Part shown: positions 17,957 through 26,178 of the stretch, in pieces
Layout: each line of letters begins with the position of its first letter
How positions within the stretch are numbered: the stretch's first letter is position 1
Origin: GCA-2687025 sp964473525
GTDB taxonomy: Bacteria; Poribacteria; WGA-4E; GCA-2687025
DNA length: 64,000 nucleotides
Direction: 5' to 3'
Assembly (NCBI GenBank): GCA_964473525.1
Contig: CAYYPK010000020.1
Span: 1-64,000, forward strand
Position numbers and translations under genes: made by a program
Notes under the pieces: generated by a model
What the model saw: only the letters and a program-made list of their open reading frames with translations
The model's database searches: none
Told to the model about the DNA's origin: nothing

Positions 17957-18909
17957 TGCCTGCGAGCGTTCGCGCGCGTATTCCCGCCATCGTGGGGCCG
18001 ACCGCCGTGGGGAAGACGGCGGTCGCCATACGCGTCGCGCGAACGCTCGGATGCGAAATCGTCTCGGTCGACTCGCGTCAGATATACCGCGGACTAGACA
18101 TCGGCACGGCTAAGCCCACGGCGGACGAACAGGCGGCGGCGCCGCACCACGCCATTGATGTCGCGGACCCGACCGAGAGGTACTCCGCCGCGATGTTCCA
18201 GCGGGTCGCGGACGCGGCGTTCGCGGACATCCGTGGACGAGGCGGCCGGCCGTTGCTCGTCGGGGGCGCCGGGCTGTACCTGCGGGCGGTACTCGACGGC
18301 CTGTTCGAAGGCCCGCCAGCTCAGCCCGCCATCCGCGAGCGTCTGCGCGCCGAAGCCGCGCGCGATGGGAACGAGGCGCTACACCTTCGCCTGACTACGA
18401 TCGATCCCCTGGCAGCGCATCGTATACACCGCAACGATCTGCTTCGGCTCGTGCGGGCGCTGGAGGTGTACGAAATCACCGGGCAGGCGATTTCGGACCT
18501 CCAGAAGCAATGGGAGGCCGACGCCGCGCGGAACGAGGCCACGATCGTCGGGCTGCGACGACCCCGCGAGACGCTCAACCGGCGCGCGAACGCCCGCGTC
18601 AGGGCGATGATGGCGGACGGTCTGCTCGACGAAGTGCGCGGCCTCCGTGAGCGGTACCAGCGGGACGCCCCCGCGTTCAGCGGCTTCGGCTACGCGGAGC
18701 TGTGGGACCATCTCGACGGCGTCCACACGGAGGAGAAGGCGCTCGAGATGCTCAGGCGCAACACCCACCGCTACGCGAAGCGGCAGCTCACCTGGTTCCG
18801 CTCCGACCAGCGCGTGCGTTGGGTCGACATCGCGGAGAACGCCGACACCGATGACATAGCGTCGGCCGTCGTGGACATCCTCACCGAGGGCTCCGACAGC
18901 GAGGAGTGA
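17956..18909 (+). CDS. miaA: tRNA dimethylallyltransferase MiaA
   Basis: A 317-residue enzyme that transfers a dimethylallyl group to A37 of tRNAs reading UNN codons. The P-loop GPTAVGKTA is at residues 14-22, followed by SVDSRQIYRGLDIGTAKPT, the DPL-like VGGAGLYLRAVLDGLFEGP and the C-terminal RRNTHRYAKRQLTWFR, all MiaA hallmarks. Length is normal. It is coupled to PhyH copy 3 by a one-base overlap and followed four bases later by the AhpD-like gene. tRNA-Sec reads UGA and is an A37-isopentenylated substrate in other organisms, so adjacency to a UGA-recoding gene is of interest but may be accidental. Confidence 0.95.
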   Translation: MPASVRARIPAIVGPTAVGKTAVAIRVARTLGCEIVSVDSRQIYRGLDIGTAKPTADEQAAAPHHAIDVADPTERYSAAMFQRVADAAFADIRGRGGRPLLVGGAGLYLRAVLDGLFEGPPAQPAIRERLRAEAARDGNEALHLRLTTIDPLAAHRIHRNDLLRLVRALEVYEITGQAISDLQKQWEADAARNEATIVGLRRPRETLNRRANARVRAMMADGLLDEVRGLRERYQRDAPAFSGFGYAELWDHLDGVHTEEKALEMLRRNTHRYAKRQLTWFRSDQRVRWVDIAENADTDDIASAVVDILTEGSDSEE

Positions 18910-18913
18910 ACGC

Positions 18914-19462
18914 GTGGCGTGGATAGAGACCGAACGGATGGAATCGGCGGGCGCGCCAACGCTCGACGCGCTGAAGCGGCTGTCTGCCCTCTACCCTCCC
19001 GAGTACAGCCCCATCGACCTGGACGGCATCGTCGGCTCGCACAGCCTCTTGCCATCGGCCATGTTCCACGCGTTCGCCACATTCGGCGAGCTCATGTCTC
19101 CCGACCTGCCGTTGTCTCGGGCGCAGCAGGAGATGATCGCCACGGTGGTGTCGGCGACGAATCGGTGCGAATACTGAATAGGCGCCCACGCGGAGTTTCT
19201 GCGTAAGGTGACGCTCGACGACGACCTGGTCGCACAGCTCAAGGAGGACTATCGCGAGGCCGCAATTGCAGCGGCGGACATGGCTCTCCTCGACTACGCG
19301 TACGATGTCACGGTGGACGCGACACAACTCGGCCGGGCGAACATAGAGGCGCTCCACGCCCACGGCTTCGACGACCGCGCGGTCCTACAGGCGACGCTCA
19401 TCGCGGCGTGGTTCAACTACGTCAACCGCGTCGCCGACGCGTTGGGAGTAGGACGCGAATGA
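18914..19462 (+). CDS. AhpD-like (carboxymuconolactone decarboxylase fold) protein, probable selenoprotein
   Basis: One continuous frame of 183 codons interrupted only by TGA at 19175-19177 (codon 88). Read through, it gives a full-length 182-residue peroxidase-related AhpD-family protein. Before the TGA it has PLSRAQQEMIATVVSATNRC; after it come IGAHAEFLRKV and AWFNYVNRVADALGV, all in order and in frame. The family's redox motif CxxC followed by a His appears as Cys85-Glu-Tyr-[TGA]-Ile-Gly-Ala-His92, so the TGA replaces exactly the second redox cysteine. A hairpin with a GUU loop starts ten bases after the TGA (19188-19204). The start is GTG after GAGGAG. The gene lies between miaA and the Nudix gene, whose ATG overlaps its final TGA. 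Selenocysteine is the best reading; a sequencing error or nonsense mutation is the alternative. Confidence 0.8.
19188..19204 (+). promoter_or_regulatory. Candidate bacterial SECIS hairpin
   Basis: ACGCGGA pairs with TCTGCGT (six Watson-Crick pairs and one G-U) around a GUU loop at 19195-19197. The loop starts 17 nt after the UGA codon and its first base is G. Published bacterial SECIS models require a hairpin just downstream of UGA, with G at the start of the apical loop and a UGA-to-loop distance of about 16-37 nt; this fits. SelB binding is inferred. Confidence 0.62.
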
Positions 19463-20013
19463 GCAGCGGCCGACCCAAGCGCCTGCACCGCGAGACGCTC
19501 TACACCAGCGATTGGCTGAACCTGCACCGCGACCGCGTCGAGCTGCCGTCGGGGACAGTCCTCCCCGAGTACCACGTCCTCGATTTCCCGCGCGAGTGCG
19601 TCGCGGCAGTCGTGACGAACAGTGACGGCGACATCCTGCTCATACGCATTCACCGGTACCCGGTGGACCGGGAGCACTGGGAGATCCCCGCCGGCAGGAT
19701 CGAGGACGGCGACGACGTTCTTACCGCAGCGGCTCGGGAGGTCGTTGAGGAGACGGGCTACGAATCCGCCGGCCACCGACACGTCTACACGTACTACCCC
19801 TCCAACGGCATCTCTAACCAGGTCTTCCACGTCGTGTTCTGCACGGCCACCGACCGGGTCGGCGAGCCCGACGAGGACGAAGTGGCGTCGGCGCGATGGG
19901 CGCCCGCCGAGGAAGTGCGGCAACTCATCCACACGGGTGATATGATGGATGGGTACAGCCTTACGGCACTGTTGCTCTACCTCTACGAGACTCCAGCATT
20001 GAGCAGCGACTAA
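19459..20013 (+). CDS. Nudix hydrolase, ADP-ribose pyrophosphatase-like
   Basis: A 184-residue Nudix enzyme cleaving a nucleoside diphosphate linked to another moiety. The Nudix box is in AGRIEDGDDVLTAAAREVVEETGY, written here in part: Gly at start, then REVVEETGY at the end; the first box Glu is replaced by Asp. Upstream EIPAGR is typical of ADP-ribose pyrophosphatases. The longer frame starts at 19408, but ATG 19459 overlaps the AhpD-like stop (ATGA) and starts the protein properly. The stop codon lies inside repeat copy 2. Confidence 0.86.
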   Translation: MSSGRPKRLHRETLYTSDWLNLHRDRVELPSGTVLPEYHVLDFPRECVAAVVTNSDGDILLIRIHRYPVDREHWEIPAGRIEDGDDVLTAAAREVVEETGYESAGHRHVYTYYPSNGISNQVFHVVFCTATDRVGEPDEDEVASARWAPAEEVRQLIHTGDMMDGYSLTALLLYLYETPALSSD

Positions 20014-20040
20014 CTTCCGATAACTGTTTCACGGTAAGAG
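20011..20040 (+). repeat. Dispersed 30-bp intergenic element, copy 2
   Basis: AACTTCCGATAAC then TGTTTCACGGTAAGAG. It begins on the stop codon of the Nudix gene and ends 64 bases before the beta-helix gene. Same orientation as copy 1. Confidence 0.7.
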
Positions 20041-20104
20041 AACCAGTAGTAGCGCCGGGCGTCACAATATAGTCCTTACACGGTGTACGACAGGGAGCTT
20101 ACAT

Positions 20105-21322
20105 ATGAGAGGTCCGCGGCGAGCAGAGGGCGACCAGCTTCGGGTCACTGTCGGCCCCGAACGTGGGCACTACGTGGGCCGCACACACTTCGCCCTCCAG
20201 GCGGCCGTCGACTACGTCGCCGGCGCGGGAGGCGGCGTTGTTGAACTGGCCGCGGGCGAATACACGCTCGGCAATGCCGTCCACCTGCGGTCGGGCGTGC
20301 GGTTCGTTGGGCAGGGCCACGCCACCGTGCTGCGCAAGGCGCCGTCCGTGACAGCCTCTCTTACTGACGACACCGACTGGTACCACGAACATGTGGAGTT
20401 GGCGGATCCGACAGGTTTCGAGGTTGGTGGCGGGGTGGTCCTCCAGGCGCGCCACGCCCACGGCGACGGGCGCTCGGTCATGAAATTCACCCTCGCGAGC
20501 GTCGATGGGAAGCGCGCGCGGCTTGTGAGGACGCCGCACAACCAGGCGCGAGCCAACTTCTGGACCACGCGCGAGGCGACCGCATCGACGCTGCACCCGC
20601 TGCTCACGGCAAACTGGGAGCGCGACATCGCCATAGAGAACCTGACTCTCGACGGCAATCGCGGCGAGAACGCCATGCTGGACGGCAATTACGGCGGCTG
20701 CATCTTCCTCCAGGACTGCCAGAACGTCCGCATATCGGGCGTGCGCGCGATGAACAACAACGGCGACGGCGTCTCATGGCAGGTGTGCGACGACGTGACG
20801 GTCGAGGACTGCGTCAGCGAAGGACACGCGAACCTGGGCCTGCATCCGGGCAGCGGCTCGCAGCGTCCCGTGATCCGTCGCAACACCGTGCGGGACTGCA
20901 ACATCGGGCTCTTCTGGTGCTGGGGAGTGCGCCACGGCGTCGCCGAGTGGAACCACATCTCGCGCATCGGCGCCCACGGCGTGAGCATAGGACACCGGGA
21001 CACGGAAAACGTAATGCGCCGCAACACGATCCGCGACTGCGGCCGCACGGGGATCTACTTCCGGCCCGAGGAACCCGCCGCGCGCGGCCCTCATCGAAAC
21101 GTCGTCGAGGAGAACACCATCGGCAGCGCGCCCATCGGAGTGGACGTCGACTCACGCGTTCGAGGCGTGGTCGTAGCGCGCAACCGCTTCGAGGCCGGAG
21201 AGGCTGGGATGGCTTGTGGCATCCGCGTGCGTGACGATGTGAGCGAAATCACGTGCGTCGACAACACGTTTGACGGTGTAGACACAGGCATCCGCGACGA
21301 GCGCGCGGTCGCCGCGGGATAG
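20105..21322 (+). CDS. Right-handed parallel beta-helix (pectate-lyase-like) protein
   Basis: A 405-residue protein made largely of short beta-helix coils: NVRISGVRAMNNNGDGVSW, DVTVEDCVSEGH, RPVIRRNTVRDCNIGLFW and similar PbH1-like repeats from about residue 175 to the end. The first ~100 residues resemble a pectate-lyase-3 start (FALQAAVDYVAGAGGGVVEL). No signal peptide is visible, so if it is a glycan lyase or epimerase it either acts in the cytoplasm or uses another export route. ATG 20105 has a GGGAG box. Catalytic residues cannot be assigned. Confidence 0.82.
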   Translation: MRGPRRAEGDQLRVTVGPERGHYVGRTHFALQAAVDYVAGAGGGVVELAAGEYTLGNAVHLRSGVRFVGQGHATVLRKAPSVTASLTDDTDWYHEHVELADPTGFEVGGGVVLQARHAHGDGRSVMKFTLASVDGKRARLVRTPHNQARANFWTTREATASTLHPLLTANWERDIAIENLTLDGNRGENAMLDGNYGGCIFLQDCQNVRISGVRAMNNNGDGVSWQVCDDVTVEDCVSEGHANLGLHPGSGSQRPVIRRNTVRDCNIGLFWCWGVRHGVAEWNHISRIGAHGVSIGHRDTENVMRRNTIRDCGRTGIYFRPEEPAARGPHRNVVEENTIGSAPIGVDVDSRVRGVVVARNRFEAGEAGMACGIRVRDDVSEITCVDNTFDGVDTGIRDERAVAAG

Positions 21323-21391
21323 GCGCCGGAGATTGAATCGGCCGCGCGCGGACGGTACCATCGTTTCCAACCCGCCCCGTGAGGAAGCGCC

Positions 21392-22237
21392 GTGAACATC
21401 GCCCCGAACGACCTCGTGCTCGAGATCGGTAGCGGGCACAACCCGAAGGTTCGGGCGGACGTTCTCTGCGACAAGTACCTCCTTGACGACACGGAGCGCG
21501 GCGGCGGCATCGTCACGGATCGCCCGTTCGTAGTCGGCGACGCGGAGGCGCTGCCCTTTAAGGACGGCGCGTTCGACTACGTGATTTGCTGTCACGTTCT
21601 CGAACACGCCCGGGACGCCGAGCGGTTCATCGCCGAACTGCAGCGCGTCGCGCGCGCTGGCTACATCGAGACGCCTTCTGAGGTCGGCGAACACCTCTAT
21701 GGATGGGAATATCATCACTGGCTCGTGAACCGCGTTGATGGCCGACTCGTTCTCAGGAGGAAGACGGCCTCGGGCCCGTTCGGGAGGCTGTTCCACGAGA
21801 TGGGCGCGACCGACGCGGACTTCATGGCGCTGCACCGCCGGTACCACCATCTGTTCCTGGTGCAGCACGAGTGGCGTGGCGAAATCGAGTATGAGATACG
21901 CGACGCGGCTGACCATGTGTTCGACCTCGACGATGAGGCGGTCGTCAGCGCGCTGCTAGACGGGAGAGCGACGCCCGGCCTGCTGTCGCAGGCGCAGTCG
22001 GCGATCTGGACGCGCATGCCCGACGGGTTGCGCGCCCGTGTCAAAGAGGCCCTCGCCCGAGGCGGCGGCCGCGCGGGCGACCCAGCGGACCTGCGCGAGA
22101 TAGCGGCGTGCCCGCGCTGTCGGGGCTCCTTGACGTGGGAACTCGACACGGTTCGCTGCGACGCGGACAACCTGGAGTTCGAGGTTAGGGACGGGATACC
22201 GATACTGCTGCTGCCAGACGACAGCAGCGCGGCATAG
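21392..22237 (+). CDS. SAM-dependent methyltransferase with C-terminal zinc-ribbon-like domain
   Basis: A 281-residue protein. Class I methyltransferase motifs are VLEIGSGHNPKV (motif I), GDAEALPFKDGAFDYVICCHVLEH (shown here as GDAEALPFKDGAFDY) and a following HVLEHARD. Residues ~245-275 form a Trm112-like segment with ACPRCRGSLTWEL and RCDADNLEFEVRDGIPILL; the Cys pattern CPxC...C suggests metal binding or structural remnant. GTG 21392 follows GAGGAAG. Proteins of this type methylate sugars or lipids in surface-polymer clusters. It is 18 bases upstream of the aminotransferase gene. Confidence 0.8.
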   Translation: MNIAPNDLVLEIGSGHNPKVRADVLCDKYLLDDTERGGGIVTDRPFVVGDAEALPFKDGAFDYVICCHVLEHARDAERFIAELQRVARAGYIETPSEVGEHLYGWEYHHWLVNRVDGRLVLRRKTASGPFGRLFHEMGATDADFMALHRRYHHLFLVQHEWRGEIEYEIRDAADHVFDLDDEAVVSALLDGRATPGLLSQAQSAIWTRMPDGLRARVKEALARGGGRAGDPADLREIAACPRCRGSLTWELDTVRCDADNLEFEVRDGIPILLLPDDSSAA

Positions 22238-22254
22238 GAAATGGCGGTAGGACG

Positions 22255-23430
22255 ATGGATGTTGCGTCGAAGAGGCTGAAGCGTCTCCCCACCTACATGC
22301 TCGGGTCGTTGCGTCAGCGCACCTTGGAGCGTCGACGCGAGGGGGCGGATGTCATCGACCTGGGGATGGGCAACCCCGACCTGAGGACGCCGCAACACGT
22401 CATCGACAAGCTGTGCGAGGCGGCGCAGGACCAACGCAACCACCGCTACTCGCAGTCGAAGGGCGTCTACAACCTACGCCGCGAAATCTGCTACCACTAC
22501 GAGAGACGGTTCGACGTGCACCTCGACCCCGAGCACGAGGCGGTCGCGGTGATCGGCACGAAGGAGGGTCTCAGCCTGCTCGCGTTGGGCATCATCGACG
22601 ACGGCGACGTGGCGATGATCCCAGACCCGACGTACCCGATCCACATGTACAGCGTCATTACCGCCGGCGGCAGCGTCATCAGCGTGCCGCTGCGCGAAGA
22701 GAACGACTTCATCCCCGACCTCGCGACGATCGTGCAGGACATCTACCCAAAGCCGAAAGTCCTCATCCTCAGCTTCCCGCACAACCCGACCGGCGCCGTG
22801 GTGGATCTCGCGTTCTTCGAAGAGGTGATCCACTACGCCAAGCGGCACAACATCATGGTCGTGCACGACCTCGCGTACGCCGACCTGGCGTACGATGGCT
22901 ATGTCGCCCCGAGCATCTTGCAGGTGCAGGGAGCGAAGGACATCGCCGTCGAGTTCTACTCGCTGTCGAAGTCGCACAGCATGGCGGGGTGGCGCATCGG
23001 GTTCGCCGTGGGCAACCGCGACATCCTGTCGGCCCTGTCGCGCATCAAGAGCTACTACGACTACGGCATCTTCGCGCCGGTGCAGATCGCCGCCATCATG
23101 GCGTTGCGCACGGAGGAACACATCCTTAAGGAGACGGTGGACACGTACCGCACTCGCAGGGATGTGCTGGTCGAGAGCATGGGGCGCATCGGGTGGGGCA
23201 TCCCGGCGCCGAAGGCGACGATCTTCGCGTGGGCGCCGCTGCCAGAGGCCCACCGCGAGGCGGGCTCCATGGCGTTCGCGACGAAGATGCTGGAGGAGGC
23301 CGACGTGTGCGTGTCTCCCGGGGTTGGGTTCGGCGCCCACGGGGAGGGCTTCGTGCGCATCGCGCTGGTCGAGAACGAGAACCGGATTCGGCAGGCCGTC
23401 CGCCAGATGAGGCGCGTGCTGAACCCGTAA
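22255..23430 (+). CDS. Class I/II PLP aminotransferase (alanine/LL-DAP aminotransferase-like)
   Basis: A 391-residue fold-type I aminotransferase. Family features are VIDLGMGNPDLRTPQHV, the Tyr-containing HRYSQSKGVYNLRR, FPHNPTGAVVD with the PLP-binding Asn, and the Schiff-base Lys in SLSKSHSMAGWRIGF. The sequence is closest by eye to AlaC-type glutamate-pyruvate aminotransferases and the LL-diaminopimelate aminotransferase group. Reaction: amino-group transfer between an amino acid and a 2-oxo acid; alanine synthesis is the likeliest. It lies between the methyltransferase and amidase genes, with 16 bases to the amidase start. Confidence 0.9.
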   Translation: MDVASKRLKRLPTYMLGSLRQRTLERRREGADVIDLGMGNPDLRTPQHVIDKLCEAAQDQRNHRYSQSKGVYNLRREICYHYERRFDVHLDPEHEAVAVIGTKEGLSLLALGIIDDGDVAMIPDPTYPIHMYSVITAGGSVISVPLREENDFIPDLATIVQDIYPKPKVLILSFPHNPTGAVVDLAFFEEVIHYAKRHNIMVVHDLAYADLAYDGYVAPSILQVQGAKDIAVEFYSLSKSHSMAGWRIGFAVGNRDILSALSRIKSYYDYGIFAPVQIAAIMALRTEEHILKETVDTYRTRRDVLVESMGRIGWGIPAPKATIFAWAPLPEAHREAGSMAFATKMLEEADVCVSPGVGFGAHGEGFVRIALVENENRIRQAVRQMRRVLNP

Positions 23431-23446
23431 CTGGTTGCGGGACGCC

Positions 23447-24247
23447 ATGCGCCTGACTTCTCTCCTAGCTGCCTTCGCCGTAATGACGTCCGCAGGGCTC
23501 GCGCGCCTCGCGGTCGCGCAGGATAGCGTCCCGCCGTCGTCATCGCTTGGGTCGATCGTCATCGACGCGGGCCATGGCGGCAAGGATCCCGGCGCCGTGA
23601 ACCGCTGGGGCGTGCGCGAGAAGGACGTCACCCTCGCGGTCGCTCTCATGCTGCGCGACTACCTTCGGGAACGCAGCGACACGGCGATCAGGATGACTCG
23701 CGAGGATGACACGTATCTCACGCTGGACGAACGCAGCCAGGTGGCGAACGACTACGTCGCGGGTCCGCCGAACCGGGGGCCGAGCGTCTTCGTCAGCATC
23801 CACTGCAACTCGGCGCCCAACGTGCACGCAGTCGGCGCGGAGACCTACGTGTACAACACCACGGCGACCGACGCGCGCGCCGCCCGCATCGCCAGGCGAG
23901 AGAACCTTGGCAAGGACTTCAGCCTGGACTTCATCTTCGCGGACATGCGGAAGCGCGCGATGGCGGACCTAACCGAGCAGTTCGCGGCCCGGGTCCAGGA
24001 CGAGCTCGTGACGGCTGCGCGCGTCGAGGACCGTGATGTCCGGCGGGGGCCGTTCTATGTATTGTTCTTCAGCGCCATGCCGGCGGTGCTCGTCGAATTG
24101 GGCTTCCTCACGAATCGGCAGGAGCAGGCGCGCCTCGCGTCGTCCGCCGGACAGCGCGCGCTGGCGGAGGCCCTCGGCGCCGCGGTTCTTGGCTTCGGCG
24201 CGAACGACCTCGGCGCCTGGCAGGAGGCAGCGCCTGGGAATGAGTGA
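23447..24247 (+). CDS. N-acetylmuramoyl-L-alanine amidase (Amidase_3)
   Basis: Exported zinc amidase of 266 residues that splits the lactyl-amide between MurNAc and the stem peptide. Signal peptide at residues 1-24 (LTSLLAAFAVMTSAGLARLAVAQ, cleavage near VAQ). Zinc ligands are in DAGHGGKDPG, MTREDD, VSIHCNSAP, with the catalytic Glu in LVELGFLTN. A TTG at 23435 is in frame, but ATG 23447 starts the signal sequence directly. There is no obvious cell-wall-binding domain. Its TGA overlaps the pgeF gene by eight bases. Confidence 0.92.
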   Translation: MRLTSLLAAFAVMTSAGLARLAVAQDSVPPSSSLGSIVIDAGHGGKDPGAVNRWGVREKDVTLAVALMLRDYLRERSDTAIRMTREDDTYLTLDERSQVANDYVAGPPNRGPSVFVSIHCNSAPNVHAVGAETYVYNTTATDARAARIARRENLGKDFSLDFIFADMRKRAMADLTEQFAARVQDELVTAARVEDRDVRRGPFYVLFFSAMPAVLVELGFLTNRQEQARLASSAGQRALAEALGAAVLGFGANDLGAWQEAAPGNE

Positions 24248-25010
24248 CACCCTCGCCGTCCACCACAGGTGGCCCGACGACCCCGACCGCGTCGGGCCGC
24301 GAGCGTTTACCAGCACGCGCAGCGGCGGAGTCAGCGAGGGCTCCCACGCCTCGCTCAACATCGGGCGTCACGTCGGCGACGACGACAGCGCGGTCACGGA
24401 GAACCGCGCACGGCTCCTCGCCGCCAACGGCCTGGCCGCTAGCCAGGTTGCCCTCTGCAACCAGACGCACTCTACGAGGGTGCGAGCGGTTACGACCGGC
24501 GGAGGCGCTCTCGACGCATCTGCGCGCGCGCCTGCCGCGGATGGGCTCGTGACCAACTCGAGCGGTCTCGCTGTGGGCGTCATGACCGCGGACTGCGTGC
24601 CGGTCCTCCTGTGGGCGAGAGAGCAGCGGGCGGTAGCTGCCGTCCACGCCGGCCGCGTCGGTCTGTACGACGGCATCGTCGCAAACGCGGTGGAAGTGAT
24701 GTCGAGCGAATTCGCGGCCGACCCATCCAGTTGCCGCGTTGTGATCGGCCCGTCCATCGGCCCATGCTGCTACGAGGTGAGTTCGGAGATCGCCGGCGCG
24801 TTCCGTGGCCGCTTCGGAGCCGACGTCGCGTCAGGCCGGCAACTCGACCTGTGGTCCGCGACCGAGCGCGCGCTGCACGAGGCCGACGTGCCGTCGGGCG
24901 CCATCTGGACGGAGAAGCTGTGCACAAGTTGCGATGAGATCCGCTTCTTTTCGCACCGGCGGGACGGCGGAGGCGCCGGCAGGATGGTCTCGGTGGTGGT
25001 CGCCACCTGA
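24240..25010 (+). CDS. pgeF: PgeF/YfiH purine nucleoside phosphorylase (laccase-domain protein)
   Basis: A 256-residue protein of the DUF152/multicopper-polyphenol-oxidase family, shown elsewhere to act on stray peptidoglycan or purine nucleosides. Zinc/copper ligands appear in NQTHSTRV, TADCVPVLL and AVHAGRVGLYDG; the usual HAGWRG is HAGRVG here. FTSTRSGGVSEGSHASLNIG at the start is canonical. The frame begins upstream at 24033, but ATG 24240 inside the amidase 3' end follows GGAGG and matches the family start. Overlap with a peptidoglycan amidase fits the proposed cell-wall editing role of PgeF. Confidence 0.9.
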   Translation: MSDTLAVHHRWPDDPDRVGPRAFTSTRSGGVSEGSHASLNIGRHVGDDDSAVTENRARLLAANGLAASQVALCNQTHSTRVRAVTTGGGALDASARAPAADGLVTNSSGLAVGVMTADCVPVLLWAREQRAVAAVHAGRVGLYDGIVANAVEVMSSEFAADPSSCRVVIGPSIGPCCYEVSSEIAGAFRGRFGADVASGRQLDLWSATERALHEADVPSGAIWTEKLCTSCDEIRFFSHRRDGGGAGRMVSVVVAT

Positions 25011-25092
25011 TACCCACACCGGAACCGCGTCTTGACTGCGTTTGGCGGTGTTGCGTAGGCTGTGATGACGCGCGCCGTAGGTCTTGTGCCGA

Positions 25093-25122
25093 GTATTACA
25101 TAATGCCTATTATCGGAAGTTG
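25093..25122 (-). repeat. Dispersed 30-bp intergenic element, copy 3
   Basis: The minus strand reads CAACTTCCGATAATAGG, then CATTATGTAATAC. The 5' half matches copies 1 and 2 exactly; the 3' half is the most divergent of the six. First of three copies in the 285-base gap after pgeF. Confidence 0.65.
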
Positions 25123-25163
25123 CGCTGGGCCGGCCACGCGAGAAGCCCTTGCCCCACGCCGAA

Positions 25164-25193
25164 ATGAGACCGCGAACAGATTATCAGAAATTG
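25164..25193 (-). repeat. Dispersed 30-bp intergenic element, copy 4
   Basis: The minus strand reads AATTTCTGATAATCTG, then TTCGCGGTCTCAT. Spacing from the previous copy is 71 bases. The sequence between copies is unrelated. Confidence 0.65.
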
Positions 25194-25255
25194 GCCCGCG
25201 CAGATTCCGTCTCGACTCCGGATCGACTCCCGACAGCGGCCGACGCGAGCGCAGG

Positions 25256-25285
25256 TTGATACGGCGAATAGATTATCAGAAGGCG
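25256..25285 (-). repeat. Dispersed 30-bp intergenic element, copy 5
   Basis: The minus strand reads CTTCTGATAATCTATTCGCC, then GTATCAA. It lies 92 bases from copy 4 and ends just before the open frame at 25296. Confidence 0.65.
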
Positions 25286-25295
25286 GGTCCGGATC

Positions 25296-26162
25296 ATGCC
25301 GTCTAGGGTAAAGGTCAGCCGATTTTGGGTGTGCCCCGCGATACTGCGGCGCCGGCCACCCGCGCGCGGGGATCTGGGTCGCGGCCGCGGGGAGAGCAGG
25401 ACGGCTCCGCACATCTTGGCGCGGAGGTACGCCGGCCGCGCGTCGGCGCTTCGGCGGGCCGGGTGCGCCGCGATGCTGTCGCTCGCCGCGCTCACCGCGT
25501 CGGCCGGCGTGTGGCACGACGACTTCTCGCTCGCGGCGTTGCCGGACTGGGAGATCTTCAACCTCGACCGGAACGTCGAGTCATGGAAGCCGAAGAACGG
25601 CGTCGTCGTCGGTGAGATCTTCGAGCCGGACTTTTTCAGCCTGCTCCTCCTCAAGCCAGCCGACGGCGCCGCGGAGGACTGGACGAACTACTCCGTCCGC
25701 GTGCGCGCGCGCTTGACCGGAACAAAGGGTGGTGACGACGAGACACGTTTTGGCGTGGCGCTCTACGACCACGGGTTCGAGGGCGAGCGCTACCTGTGTC
25801 TCCTCCAGCTACAGACCGCCGAGGCGCTCATCATCCGAGGGACGGACGCGCAGTGGCAGGCGATGCCATTCCCGTTCCCTGTGGCGGAGGACGTGTGGTA
25901 CGAACTCGAGGCGTCCGTCCGAACCGAAGAGAGGACAGAGACGATCACCTTTCGTGTCGACGGAGGGTCAGAGATGACGATCGCGTCCACGGGCCCGTTC
26001 GGGTCGGGAGTCGTTGGGATGGTCGTGTCCGACGCGGAGGCGGAGTTCGACGACTTCGAGGTGCGCGGCCCAAACGTCCCGACGGGCGGCCGCGGCGCTC
26101 CCCGCGCCGTGTCAGCCGCGGCGCGGCTCACTACGACGTGGGGCCGCATCAAGCAACGCTAG
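25296..26162 (+). CDS. Exported LamG/DUF1080-like beta-sandwich protein
   Basis: Open frame of up to 288 residues. From about residue 60 it reads as a hydrophobic segment (LSLAALTASAG) followed by a concanavalin-like beta-sandwich: WHDDFSLAALPDWEIFN, DWTNYSVRVRARL, YLCLLQLQTAEALII, VWYELEASVR, FDDFEVRGPN. This is the pattern of DUF1080/laminin-G-like carbohydrate-binding domains. The start is uncertain: the first ~50 residues look like non-coding GC-rich sequence, and a start near 25416 (TTG) or 25473 (ATG) would give an ordinary signal peptide. Function: probable extracytoplasmic glycan binding; catalytic residues not seen. Confidence 0.62.
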   Translation: MPSRVKVSRFWVCPAILRRRPPARGDLGRGRGESRTAPHILARRYAGRASALRRAGCAAMLSLAALTASAGVWHDDFSLAALPDWEIFNLDRNVESWKPKNGVVVGEIFEPDFFSLLLLKPADGAAEDWTNYSVRVRARLTGTKGGDDETRFGVALYDHGFEGERYLCLLQLQTAEALIIRGTDAQWQAMPFPFPVAEDVWYELEASVRTEERTETITFRVDGGSEMTIASTGPFGSGVVGMVVSDAEAEFDDFEVRGPNVPTGGRGAPRAVSAAARLTTTWGRIKQR

Positions 26163-26178
26163 CGCAACCGGAGGTGAC

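Noticed and set aside
22474..23649. 391-residue minus-strand frame
   Set aside because: Antisense shadow of the aminotransferase; no motif and no start box.
25093..25285. CRISPR-like array of three repeats
   Set aside because: Spacings are 71 and 92 bases, repeats differ, further copies are dispersed and in both orientations, and no cas gene is present.
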